This document shows positions 42,401 to 51,534 of a stretch of DNA of 64,000 bases, one piece after another. The stretch covers positions 1 to 64,000 of the forward strand of contig NZ_RBWS01000029.1 of assembly GCF_003627955.1 (NCBI RefSeq), written 5' to 3'. Both the position numbers and the translations under genes were made by a program. The notes under the pieces were generated by a model. That model searched no databases, was not told the DNA's origin, and saw only the letters and a list, made by a program, of their open reading frames with translations. Within the stretch, counting starts at the first letter, position 1, and each line of letters opens with the position of its first letter. Origin of the DNA: Sphingobacterium puteale. GTDB lineage: Bacteria; Bacteroidota; Bacteroidia; Sphingobacteriales; Sphingobacteriaceae.

Positions 42401-43526
42401 TGTATAATCCATCCCCATCGGTTCCGATCCATATATGATTTTGATCGGCTTGCTCGAACGATAAAATAAAGTCGGCAGTATTTACCTGTTGGCTACTGGG
42501 ATTAATTTTAAATGTTTGGAACCTTCTTTTTGCAGGATCCACAATATTAACCCCACCTCTCAATGTACCAATCCAAAGCCGATCTTCCGCATCTTCCAAT
42601 AAGGCAAAAACAGATCGACTGGTTAATTGCTGTTGATCAAATCCGATATCATACTCAAACGTTCGCGTAATGCTATTAAATTTCTGTATACCGCTGCCGT
42701 CTGTACATATCCAGAGCTTTTTGTCTTTTCCAAAATAAAGGTTAACGACAGCTTTTCTATAGGTATCGTAATTATAGTTCGTAAACGTGCCTGTTTTTAT
42801 ATGATAACAAATAATTTTTTGGTTGCTGGCAAACCAAATATCTCCTGTTGGTGCTACCGCCATCGTTGTCGACTGGAAATCAACTTTTTTTACGATTGAA
42901 AAAAGGTGTTTTTTACTATCGTAATAAGCCAAACCAACATGGTCTATGAATGCCCAAACTCCCGCATCAACTGCTTTGCAAATAGCAGAAACGCGATAAT
43001 AGGGCAGCTGTTGGCCAGCGTATTGTAAGGGTATCTTCTGGGCGACACTTCCCGCTCTTGTTTCTTCAATTTTAAATAGTCCTTCAGATCCACCCTGTAC
43101 AAACAATTGGCCGAGAATATCTTTCTCTATCTGATGGATCGGAAAATTTAGTGGCCTATTTCCTTTAGGTGAGTTCACCAAAACTTGCTCACACTGTGTG
43201 CGGTTGGGATCTATCACTGCTAGCCCACCTTTGGTTGCAACATATAGCTGTGCCGAAGAACTTTCGGCGACAGCTGTCACACGGTTGTCAGGGAGTGTAT
43301 TTTTAGACAATGGATCGTTTTTAAAAACTTTAAATTCGTATCCATCGTAACGGTTCAAACCATTTGATGTGCCAAACCACATAAATCCCTCACTATCCTG
43401 AAAGATCGCAGTAACAAAATCATTTGAAAGCCCCTTATCAAGGCCCAAATAGACGATAGACGACTGACACCATACGACATGAAAAGGCCAAAATAATCCC
43501 AAAAGAATCAAGTAGAGATTTTTCAT
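39474..43526 (-). CDS. Hybrid two-component system regulator 1
   Basis: This 1350-residue protein combines a periplasmic two-propeller sensor (Reg_prop repeats such as FQDSEGFMWFGTSNGLNRYD and WIGTDGDGLYKW), a Y_Y_Y domain, one membrane helix (residues about 768-788), a histidine kinase (HEIRTPLTLIVNPIKDI), a receiver (VDDSEDM ... ISDVMMSG) and an AraC-type HTH. Such regulators sense a glycan fragment and turn on the local SusC/SusD operon. It converges with the enzyme-free operon at 30490-39379, its probable target. Confidence 0.92.
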   Translation of the reverse strand: MKNLYLILLGLFWPFHVVWCQSSIVYLGLDKGLSNDFVTAIFQDSEGFMWFGTSNGLNRYDGYEFKVFKNDPLSKNTLPDNRVTAVAESSSAQLYVATKGGLAVIDPNRTQCEQVLVNSPKGNRPLNFPIHQIEKDILGQLFVQGGSEGLFKIEETRAGSVAQKIPLQYAGQQLPYYRVSAICKAVDAGVWAFIDHVGLAYYDSKKHLFSIVKKVDFQSTTMAVAPTGDIWFASNQKIICYHIKTGTFTNYNYDTYRKAVVNLYFGKDKKLWICTDGSGIQKFNSITRTFEYDIGFDQQQLTSRSVFALLEDAEDRLWIGTLRGGVNIVDPAKRRFQTFKINPSSQQVNTADFILSFEQADQNHIWIGTDGDGLYKWSISKGSLVNYPYSAHKDLKPAFITSLIQYQNDQLWIGSYDTGIVKLNTKTGQAKHYPCYYPNTQYVNNAVWRLFKDSRGTLWASTLASGNVYCLDTIADQFKHLNLPINDVLTFFEDKDAVLWMGSWSALFRLDLRTMKYNSYHIGSPIRFIQQTESGFLWLGTEGGGLLHLNLSSMNYRRYTEKDGLVSNTLLNGLQDAQGNIWMSSLDGLSKMDVQKKTFQNFYQSDGLQSNQFNYNAAIKLRDDLLVFGGIRGFNLFRPQDIFFKARFPALKLTRLSIGNVPYGQSEAYKQISLNAVQSLKIPYEKAILSFSFAALDYSFSDRIDYAYYLEGWDKDWNYVNKQRTAYYSNLREGKYKLHIRSSNANGQWNQAERIIDVEVLPPWYRSIWAYIGYLLLLVAVLYLYNRYRENKDLLLFKLKTAEFEREKEHELLEDKLAFFTHIVHEIRTPLTLIVNPIKDIVNKSKKNMGESEELLSVYNHSKRLLNLADKLLLFRKSDGNFDELAYTVFDIIQVLRGTFDSFRQLADSRNISYTFETDIERLILNADYEKLEICFINLLQNALKYTANGGSVCIKVSRIDQELRCAIIDSGQGYPTQLTEEIFKPFKRNFSLFNHGADGFGIGLFFVKKFISLHQGSLEYFANPHAGATFSISLPITQVSSSAIVGSVELQQMATGYRSAVAGEQPEPSASTYSVQSQALDELYENDLQEKILIVDDSEDMLNYIARIFSDKYQVVKANSAETASAILEKLEPSIVISDVMMSGTSGIDLCKQMKSSIKRSHVPIILLTASSSFDVKLNGIEVGADDYIVKPFDRELLVARVESLIENKNRLHTYFYSEITLQSKDHKVPAAFKDFLQRAIAVVEKHLLNENFTVKMLAEELGMSHSNMYRRIKSISGKSANEFIRSIRMRRAAQLLIENKTNINETAYQVGFKDIKHFRQHFSKIFGCSPSEYRKRYSHLGSVPTSIG

Positions 43527-44131
43527 AAAAAGTTTATAATTGTGTTTATGACACTTAAATTACGAAAAGCCTCTCGATCAACAAACTGAAATGCAATATT
43601 TATTATCCAACGAAAGTATCCCCATTATGATCATTACGGCTATTCCATTTTAAAGTGCCTTTACATAACTTAAAAATACGTAAGCCAAAAGAAAGAAAAG
43701 TGTACATCAAGTCATATACGAACCATCGACCCACCACCAATAGTCCTGTTTATTGGAATGGATCTGATAAGTCCTACAAACAATAGACATAAGATAAAAT
43801 TGATCCGCATATATTTAGATGTATCGTATTTTTTGATAAACTAGCACAAAAGCTACTTTAAGTTGGTTTGTACACTATTTTAATAGAGGCACTTATTATT
43901 TCATCCTGTTCTCTTTTTGCTTTATGAAGCAAAATTTTAGTCGTAAAGCAGCTCGCCTTAAATAAACGTACAATATACACTTATTTTAAAAAACAATCGT
44001 ATCTTTAACCATATAATCTTCAAATTGACTTTTTCTGATCACAAAAGTCGTTTTCAAGATAATAACCTATGATAAGGAAGAATCGATAAATTATCTGATA
44101 TCGGAAATACTATACTAACATAGCTGCTAAC
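43527..44131. other. Divergent intergenic region of the two hybrid regulators
   Basis: 605 bp without an evident gene. It must hold both promoters, one for each direction. The region is AT-rich and no hairpin or paired operator stands out. Confidence 0.6.
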
Positions 44132-47100
44132 ATGCCTAGTTTGAACAGTCTCCTATATTTTCGTCAGGCCTTGATCCTGATATTCGTTCTCATTCTTGTT
44201 CACACAAGCATGCTGACCAGTGCGCAATTTCCCAAGGAGATGAATAAAGGTTTATCGAATAGTTCGGTGAAATCTATATTTCAGGATAGTCAGGGCTATA
44301 TGTGGTTTGGTACCTTCGACGGACTAAACAGATTCGACGGTTATGATATAAAAACCTATAGAAACCAGCTAAATAATGAAAATAGCATTCCGCATAATTA
44401 TATCTATTGTATAGCAGAAGACCACAATAAAAAATTATGGATAGGAACTGGGCAAGGGATTGGAATCTACGACCGAAACTTTGACACCTTCACCCGTTTA
44501 AATTATATAGACCAAAAATCAAAACAGTCATATCATCTCAATGCTGACACGAAATCCATTCAAATTGATAGTGACAATAATATTTATATAGGCACAAACG
44601 GCTGGGGGCTATTTTACAAAAGTCATCAAGAAGCATATGCCATACAAATTGCTTTTAAAGATTATAAATCGAACCTATCCAACTTATACTACCATGTATC
44701 GGCCACGCATATTGACGCGACCGGCCGGGTATGGGTTTTTATAGAGGGAAGCGGTTTATATGCTTTCGATAAAAAAACACAGCAGTTGAATCTTGTATCA
44801 AAGGCTATTACGAGTGCAACCTGTATGGCTAGCACAAACAGCGGTGAACTCTTTATTGGTAATTACGAGGGATTATTTGTTTGGAAAATCAAAGAGCATA
44901 TGCTTTCGTCCTTGTATCCACAGGAGCTTAAGTCAAGTCAGATCAACATGCTGACGCTGGAGGGGCAAAACAAACTTTGGTTAGCCACGCAAAACAATGG
45001 TATTTTTATTCTTAACCTATCTCATGGAAAAGCAGTAAACAAAAGTGATCTACAACCCGCACAATTTTTACTAAATAGCAAGACCATTTATATGGTTTAC
45101 ATAGACTCCCAACGTAAAATATGGATCGGCACTGGAAAGGGCGGTATTGAGACCATTGATAACAATGGCTATAAATTTAATTATTTACAGCAGAAACATT
45201 ATGCGGGATTTAACTTAGCGCACAAATTTGTACGTTCTTTCGTAGAATATGATAACAAGATCTGGATTGGTACCGAAGGCAATGGCCTTTATGTATGGGA
45301 TGACAAGACCAATCAGGTTCAATCTTTCCAAAAAGGGCCACAGCAATTGCCGGACAATACGGTAAACCATCTTTTGACCGGAAATCATGGAGACCTATGG
45401 ATCGCAACTGAAAGGGGAATTGCGCGTTACGCAAAAGGTTCGGGGTTTAAATATTATGCTTGCAGGACAGCAAATGGGGTGCTAAATAACAGTGTACAGT
45501 TACTTTTTAAGGATCAGGATGCGAAGATCTGGGCAGCGACATTTTCTGAGGGAAGAGTATATACATATAATCCAACACGCGACCAATTTGAAGTATTCAG
45601 CGAAGACATCTATGATATCAATTGTATGATTGATGATCAGAGAGGTAATATATGGATGGGGAATTACAATGAGATCATACAGCTAAACAAGCAGACGCAA
45701 AAAAGCTCCAGGTATTTAATAGGAAAACCTGTTCGTGCCATTCAGCTCGGAAAAAATAACAGACTTTGGCTGGGAACAGAAGGAAAAGGGCTCTTGGCAT
45801 TTGATAGCAAATCAAAAAAGATTGTCGAAAATTATTCCACAAATGAAGGTTTGAGTAACAATGCCGTACTTAATATTTTGGAAGATAAAACCGGAAAATT
45901 GTGGCTGAGTACCTTTAATGGGCTTTCGAAGTTCGACCCTTCTACTAAAAAATTTGTACGGTACGAAGAAACCGACGGACTTCAAAGCAACGAATTTTCC
46001 TATGGGGCCGCTCTTAAGCTCAAAAACGGCCATCTTCTTTTCGGAGGAAACAACGGTTTTAACATCTTTGACGCCGATAGCATTAAACTGAAAATTTATG
46101 AACCAGCCTTAGCTATCACAAGCCTTAAAATTAACAATAAAAAGATTGCCGACCTGAGCGACCGGGTCGATATTGGAAAAGATCATAGCATTCACAAATT
46201 GACGCTTCCCTACAATCAATCCACTTTTTCGTTGGAGTTCGCAGCCCTGGAGTTTGATTCCCCACAAAAGATAAAATACAGGTATCTATTGGAAGGACTA
46301 GACAAGGGATGGAACGATGCAGGGTCTACCCGATCAATAAATTACAACGGTCTGCATGAAGGAAATTATACCCTGCTTATTCAATCGACCGACTCGGAAG
46401 GCAATTGGACGAATAAACAGATTAAGCTCGATATTCAAATTCTTCCGCCTTGGTATAGAAGCTGGTGGGCCTACCTGCTTTACACGCTGGCTATTGTCTA
46501 TATCGGACTATGGTATCTGCGCTATCGGAGAAGGCAAATCGCTTTAAATTACGAAATACAGCTTTCAAAATTTACCATTCAGAAAGAAAGAGAACTCAAT
46601 GAGAAGAGGCACGCATTTTTCACGAATATTTCGCATGAATTTAGAACACCACTGACCTTAATTATTAATCCGATTAAAGATCTGCTAAAGACCAATAAAG
46701 AGTCCAAGGACAACGCTTCCCTTCAGGTTGTACATAGAAATGCCAAAAGACTGTTAAGTTTGGTAGACCAGCTGCTTATATTTAGAAAAACAGAGGACGG
46801 CGCCGAACAGCTCAAAACAAGTATTTTTGACTGCCAAAGCTTTATGAAAGAAATATTTCTATATTTCGCTGCTCAGGCAAAATTGCAAAATATAGATTAT
46901 CAGTTTCTGGAAAATTCCGATCCGATTTATGTCAATGCCGACAAAGAAAAAATTGAGATCATCTTATGCAATCTCATATCAAATGCCTTTAAATTTACGC
47001 CCTCCAATGGTGCTATCCATATTGCCTTATCGCAACAGGGGCGGGAATTAACCATTCAGATCAAAGACTCGGGAAAAGGTATCCCCGAACATCTTGGCGA

Positions 47101-48193
47101 TAGGATATTTGACAAATATTTTTCGGATCCACTTAATGGCCCCAAAAAACAAACAGGATTCGGGATTGGGATGTACCTTGTCAAAACTTTTGTTGAAATG
47201 CACGCCGGAACAATAAGTTACACGAGTTCAGCAACAGCGGGAACAACATTCGACCTCGTTTTGCCTATCTTAGCACAACAAACCCCAGCCGAAGAACCAT
47301 TGGCAGATGTAGCGCTCCACAATGAGTCGGGGATTCAAATGCTATACGATTCACAAGTGGTGACGGAAACCGTTCCCTTATTCCCGACAGCTATAGCAAG
47401 CAAAAAATTCAGTGTCTTATTGGTCGACGACGATGCTGCTATCCGCAGCTATCTTACCGACATTTTTAAGGAAGAATACACGGTCTATAATGCCCATAAT
47501 GGTGTTCAGGCACTCGATATGATCAAGGAAAAACAACCTGATCTGGTCATAAGTGATATTATCATGGAAGAGATGGATGGATTGTCACTTTGCAAAGCCG
47601 TAAAATCTAATGCTACGCTCAACCATATTCAAATCATCCTACTTACCTCAAGTACCTCTGATAGCACTAAATTGGCCGGAATTCAATATGGTGCCGATGA
47701 TTATATCCATAAGCCATTTGATTCGGAAATATTGTTACTCCGGGTCAAAACATTACTGCAGAACAAGAAGAACCTTCAGGACTTTTTCTTTAATGCGATT
47801 ACGCTACAGTCCAATGAGCTAAAGATACCGATCACAGACAAGCTGTTGATAGAACGGTGCATTGAGATTATTGAAGAGAACCTGTTGGAAGAACTGACTG
47901 TAATAAGTCTTGCCGAAAAAACAGGCATGAGTCATTCTTCACTCTATAAAAAAATTAAAACCATTTCAGGCAAATCGATCAATGAATTTATCAGGTCGGT
48001 ACGACTCAAAAAAGCAGCAGAAATGCTCATACTGACAGATTCTAAAATTAATGAAGTAGCTAATTTAACAGGTTTCTACGATCAACGCTACTTTAGACAG
48101 CAGTTCAGCAAATTGTTTGGCCATACACCATCCGACTATGTCAAAAAGTACCGAAAAGCATTTCAGAATGAATTCCATGTCGATCGGCCTTAG
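44132..48193 (+). CDS. Hybrid two-component system regulator 2
   Basis: This 1353-residue protein has the same architecture as its divergent neighbour: signal sequence, Reg_prop propellers (FQDSQGYMWFGTFDGLNRFD, MWIG and WIGTGKGG), Y_Y_Y domain, membrane helix near 785-805, kinase HisKA with HEFRTPLTLIINPIKDLL, HATPase (GFGIGMYLVKTF), receiver (LVDDDAAIRSY ... ISDIIMEEMDG) and AraC HTH. It converges with the galactan-type locus at 48264-54480 and probably controls it. The sensor halves differ enough for separate ligands. Confidence 0.92.
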   Translation: MPSLNSLLYFRQALILIFVLILVHTSMLTSAQFPKEMNKGLSNSSVKSIFQDSQGYMWFGTFDGLNRFDGYDIKTYRNQLNNENSIPHNYIYCIAEDHNKKLWIGTGQGIGIYDRNFDTFTRLNYIDQKSKQSYHLNADTKSIQIDSDNNIYIGTNGWGLFYKSHQEAYAIQIAFKDYKSNLSNLYYHVSATHIDATGRVWVFIEGSGLYAFDKKTQQLNLVSKAITSATCMASTNSGELFIGNYEGLFVWKIKEHMLSSLYPQELKSSQINMLTLEGQNKLWLATQNNGIFILNLSHGKAVNKSDLQPAQFLLNSKTIYMVYIDSQRKIWIGTGKGGIETIDNNGYKFNYLQQKHYAGFNLAHKFVRSFVEYDNKIWIGTEGNGLYVWDDKTNQVQSFQKGPQQLPDNTVNHLLTGNHGDLWIATERGIARYAKGSGFKYYACRTANGVLNNSVQLLFKDQDAKIWAATFSEGRVYTYNPTRDQFEVFSEDIYDINCMIDDQRGNIWMGNYNEIIQLNKQTQKSSRYLIGKPVRAIQLGKNNRLWLGTEGKGLLAFDSKSKKIVENYSTNEGLSNNAVLNILEDKTGKLWLSTFNGLSKFDPSTKKFVRYEETDGLQSNEFSYGAALKLKNGHLLFGGNNGFNIFDADSIKLKIYEPALAITSLKINNKKIADLSDRVDIGKDHSIHKLTLPYNQSTFSLEFAALEFDSPQKIKYRYLLEGLDKGWNDAGSTRSINYNGLHEGNYTLLIQSTDSEGNWTNKQIKLDIQILPPWYRSWWAYLLYTLAIVYIGLWYLRYRRRQIALNYEIQLSKFTIQKERELNEKRHAFFTNISHEFRTPLTLIINPIKDLLKTNKESKDNASLQVVHRNAKRLLSLVDQLLIFRKTEDGAEQLKTSIFDCQSFMKEIFLYFAAQAKLQNIDYQFLENSDPIYVNADKEKIEIILCNLISNAFKFTPSNGAIHIALSQQGRELTIQIKDSGKGIPEHLGDRIFDKYFSDPLNGPKKQTGFGIGMYLVKTFVEMHAGTISYTSSATAGTTFDLVLPILAQQTPAEEPLADVALHNESGIQMLYDSQVVTETVPLFPTAIASKKFSVLLVDDDAAIRSYLTDIFKEEYTVYNAHNGVQALDMIKEKQPDLVISDIIMEEMDGLSLCKAVKSNATLNHIQIILLTSSTSDSTKLAGIQYGADDYIHKPFDSEILLLRVKTLLQNKKNLQDFFFNAITLQSNELKIPITDKLLIERCIEIIEENLLEELTVISLAEKTGMSHSSLYKKIKTISGKSINEFIRSVRLKKAAEMLILTDSKINEVANLTGFYDQRYFRQQFSKLFGHTPSDYVKKYRKAFQNEFHVDRP

Positions 48194-48217
48194 TCTATGT
48201 CAAAAAATAAAATAAGC

Positions 48218-48254
48218 CCTGTACAGCAATTAAGAACGCTTTTTGCTGTACAGG
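48218..48254. terminator. Bidirectional terminator
   Basis: Arms CCTGTACAGCAA (48218-48229) and TTGCTGTACAGG (48243-48254), a perfect 12-bp stem, between the converging hybrid regulator and beta-galactosidase genes. Confidence 0.85.
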
Positions 48255-48263
48255 ACGCTATAA

Positions 48264-51200
48264 TTATTCGACTGGTTTTATGATAAAGGAGAATGAATAA
48301 TCTTTGTAAGGCAATGTATATTCATTCAGCGGCCATGCTCCCCAACTATTAATTCCACCCACGCCCATTTGTCTGAGGTCAATATTAAGTTGCGTTTGCT
48401 TTCTTTTAACAAGGTCAGCTGCATGACGTTGTTGTCGCTTGGCACCATCGTCCAAATCTTTGTCAAAATAATGCAAAGCGCTCATACTAAATGTTGAATC
48501 TGCCGTAAAGAACAAACCCCTACCTTGTTTATTTTTTATTTCCATCCATCTGATATCGGTCTTATTTCCTGTCTCCTGTGGCATTACATAGGGGAAATAC
48601 TGTTGATCGACGGTCTGTTTATAAATTCCGACATGTGACGCAAAATTACGGTCGGTGTAGTTCTCCTGTGGTCCCCTACCGTAGTAATTAATCGCCTCAA
48701 AGCCAGATGGCATAATCCATTGCATACCAAAACGTGGCAGGACCGCAACTTTTTTTGTAGTGTCAGCAATGAAGGATTGGGAAATGCGCATTTCCCCCCG
48801 TTGATTAATGCAGTATTTCATTTCTAATTGCCCATATACCTGAGGCATCTGGTAAGTCGCATATACATAGGCCAGGCTATCGATTAATTCGGATCTAATT
48901 TCAAGCAGTTCAATCGAATCCGTAACCTGTTTCCAAGGTTTAAGTTTTTCCGGCGTATTTGCACCGAAATCGTTATCATTCGGCGCGCGCCAGAAATTAG
49001 TCTTAAATAGTGCTTGTTCATCCAAAAAATCCTGTCCTTTATAATGATATTTTACTAACCATCCTGATTTAAGGTCAAACTCCATCAGCAGCTGTTTTGC
49101 CGAGACAATCAGATTTCCATCTTTTCGCTCTGTCTTGATTTTACCCTGTGCCAAAATGGCTGTTTTAGGCTGAAAAGAGCCCCCCAGAGGTAACTGTTCA
49201 GTTGCAATAATATGCCCCATGGGAAGTAGGGCCTCGGCCTTTTTCAATCGGTAAGTCAGATTCAGAAATTTTTCCCCCGGTATATCTACTTTATACGGAA
49301 TCGACAGTACAGCAGATTGTTGAGGCAACACATTCAAATGCTTGATGAAACCAGATTGCGTTCTTTTTCCGTCTACAATAAGCTCCCATTGAAGTTCAAC
49401 ATTTTCAAGTCCTGTAAAAAAACGTTCGTTGTAAACCTGTATCTTTTTCTCGTTCAATAAACTGCTATGGATATCTTGATATACTTTTTTCATTTCCCAG
49501 ACATGCGGATAGGGTGTTCTATTGGCATAAAAAATTCCTTTGGAAGCATAATTCCAGTCCGTTATCGCTTCTTTAGGTTCATAATCTCCACCATAGGTAT
49601 ATACTGTATCGCCTTTAGCATTGGTTTTAACAAAACACTGGTCCACAAAGTCCCAGATATATCCGCCTTGAAATATTCCTTTGTTTGCCCGAATGATGTC
49701 CCAATAATCCTTAAAGTTTCCCAATGAATTCCCCATGGCATGTGCATACTCACATTGAATAAAGGGTCTTTGAGGCTTAGGGTTACGCGCTGCATAATTC
49801 TTCATTGCAGATGGACTTGCATACATCGGTACAATCAGATCCGTATTCCAGTCAAATCTTAATTCACCATAATTATTCACAGCCCTTTCGTATTGTACAG
49901 GGCGACTTTGGTCGAGCTCTTTCATCCGGAGGTAGGCCCGATAGAAATTATAACCATTTCCGGCTTCGTTGCCCATACTCCAAATAATTACGCTAGGATG
50001 ATTCCGATCGCGCTGAATAAGGCGTTCAACACGGGCAACATGTGCTTTCTCCCAGGTCGGCCTATTGGCCATCGTATAGGACAGGTCATAACCCATGCCA
50101 TGTGATTCGATATTAGCCTCATCAATTACATACAATCCATATTGGTCACAGAGCTGCAACCAATATTCGGCATTGGGATAGTGGCTGGTGCGGACAGCAT
50201 TGATATTGAATTTTTTCATGAGCTGTACATCGCGCAACATACTTTCTTTCGAGATCACATGCCCAGTAACGGGATCTGTTTCGTGCCTGTTTATTCCCTT
50301 GATAAGTATGGGCTGTCCATTAACGAGCAACTGACCTTCTTTGATCTCAACCCTACGGAAGCCCACTCGCTGGGGAACGATCTCGCTGAGTTTGCCTTCA
50401 GGGTCTGTAAGTTTAACAGTCACCTGGTATAAATTTGGTATTTCGGCCGACCATAGTTCAGGATGGTCTATGGTCTGTTCAATATCCATTTCCTGTCCGT
50501 CGACTTTAACAGTTTCAATTGACACAAGCCGACCGTTTCTATGAAGTGTAACCTCTGCCATTAGATCCCCACGACTGGCCTGGTTAAAGATCAGCTTAGT
50601 TTTTAACTGTCCTTTATCAAAGGCATCATTGAGAGTTGGCGACAATTGAATATCACGTAGATGTACTGGTTGCCGAACCAGCAGATAACAGTCTCGCGTG
50701 ATTCCACTAAGACGCCACATATCCTGATCCTCCAAATAATTTGCGATTCCCCATCGCATGACGCGCATTGTAATAAGATTTTTCCCTTTTCTCAAATATG
50801 CTGTTATGTCAAACTCGGATGGTAATTTGCTATCCTCCCCATACCCGACATATTGACCGTTTACCCAAACAGATAGATTCGATTTGGCTGCCCCAATATG
50901 CAGAATTACGGGTTTTCCCTGCCAATCCTCGGGAATGACTACCTCACGGCGATACACAGCCGTAGGGTTGAAATCCATCGGCACAATTGGTGGATTTGGT
51001 TTCCCGATTAAATAGGTAAATTCAAAACCTGAGGTAGTATACATCGGGAAACCGTATCCATTGAGTTCCCAGTTTGCAGGCACCTGAAAATAATCCCAAT
51101 GACGATCGTCATAATTTAATGATTCAAAGTTAGCTGGTAGTTTTGAAGGGCTATTTACCCATTTAAATTTCCAGGAACCATTCAAACTTAAATACGCAGA

Positions 51201-51446
51201 GGATTCACGCCAATCGCTGTTGATGATCTGAGACGTATGCGGAAAGGTCACAAAATCTGTATGCATGGGCAGCCGATTTTCTTCGGTAATCGTTTCATCC
51301 AACCAAGGGATCCCTTTTCGGACAACAGTATCTTGCTGTTGCATTTTATTCCGCTCATAAGTCAAGGTAACACTGGATTGTGCATACCCGAAGGAGAAGA
51401 CAAAACTATAGAGTAGAATAGGCAATAATTTATTCAGAGATTGCAT
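48264..51446 (-). CDS. GH2 beta-galactosidase, exported
   Basis: This 1060-residue LacZ-type GH2 enzyme has an amino signal peptide (LLYSFVFSFGYAQ), jelly-roll and Ig domains, a TIM barrel with acid/base Glu494 (WSMGNEAG) and nucleophile Glu566 (QCEYAHAMGNS), and a carboxyl Bgal_small_N domain. It removes terminal beta-linked galactose. It follows the GH16-GH43 gene by 88 bp on the same strand, so the three genes of the truncated locus are probably one operon. All key residues are present. Confidence 0.92.
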   Translation of the reverse strand: MQSLNKLLPILLYSFVFSFGYAQSSVTLTYERNKMQQQDTVVRKGIPWLDETITEENRLPMHTDFVTFPHTSQIINSDWRESSAYLSLNGSWKFKWVNSPSKLPANFESLNYDDRHWDYFQVPANWELNGYGFPMYTTSGFEFTYLIGKPNPPIVPMDFNPTAVYRREVVIPEDWQGKPVILHIGAAKSNLSVWVNGQYVGYGEDSKLPSEFDITAYLRKGKNLITMRVMRWGIANYLEDQDMWRLSGITRDCYLLVRQPVHLRDIQLSPTLNDAFDKGQLKTKLIFNQASRGDLMAEVTLHRNGRLVSIETVKVDGQEMDIEQTIDHPELWSAEIPNLYQVTVKLTDPEGKLSEIVPQRVGFRRVEIKEGQLLVNGQPILIKGINRHETDPVTGHVISKESMLRDVQLMKKFNINAVRTSHYPNAEYWLQLCDQYGLYVIDEANIESHGMGYDLSYTMANRPTWEKAHVARVERLIQRDRNHPSVIIWSMGNEAGNGYNFYRAYLRMKELDQSRPVQYERAVNNYGELRFDWNTDLIVPMYASPSAMKNYAARNPKPQRPFIQCEYAHAMGNSLGNFKDYWDIIRANKGIFQGGYIWDFVDQCFVKTNAKGDTVYTYGGDYEPKEAITDWNYASKGIFYANRTPYPHVWEMKKVYQDIHSSLLNEKKIQVYNERFFTGLENVELQWELIVDGKRTQSGFIKHLNVLPQQSAVLSIPYKVDIPGEKFLNLTYRLKKAEALLPMGHIIATEQLPLGGSFQPKTAILAQGKIKTERKDGNLIVSAKQLLMEFDLKSGWLVKYHYKGQDFLDEQALFKTNFWRAPNDNDFGANTPEKLKPWKQVTDSIELLEIRSELIDSLAYVYATYQMPQVYGQLEMKYCINQRGEMRISQSFIADTTKKVAVLPRFGMQWIMPSGFEAINYYGRGPQENYTDRNFASHVGIYKQTVDQQYFPYVMPQETGNKTDIRWMEIKNKQGRGLFFTADSTFSMSALHYFDKDLDDGAKRQQRHAADLVKRKQTQLNIDLRQMGVGGINSWGAWPLNEYTLPYKDYSFSFIIKPVE

Positions 51447-51534
51447 TTTTTATTATTTATCGTTTAATAAATCATTTCAAAAAAGATTGATTTGTTTAGC
51501 TGAATCTAGGTTGAGTCCGGACTATATGGTCGAA

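Noticed and set aside
51051..51066. ATCGGGAAACCGTA, close to the regulon box
   Set aside because: First base pair of the palindrome differs (no TACGG/CCGTA symmetry), it lies in the beta-galactosidase gene, and no TAnnTTTG element stands 22 bp away.
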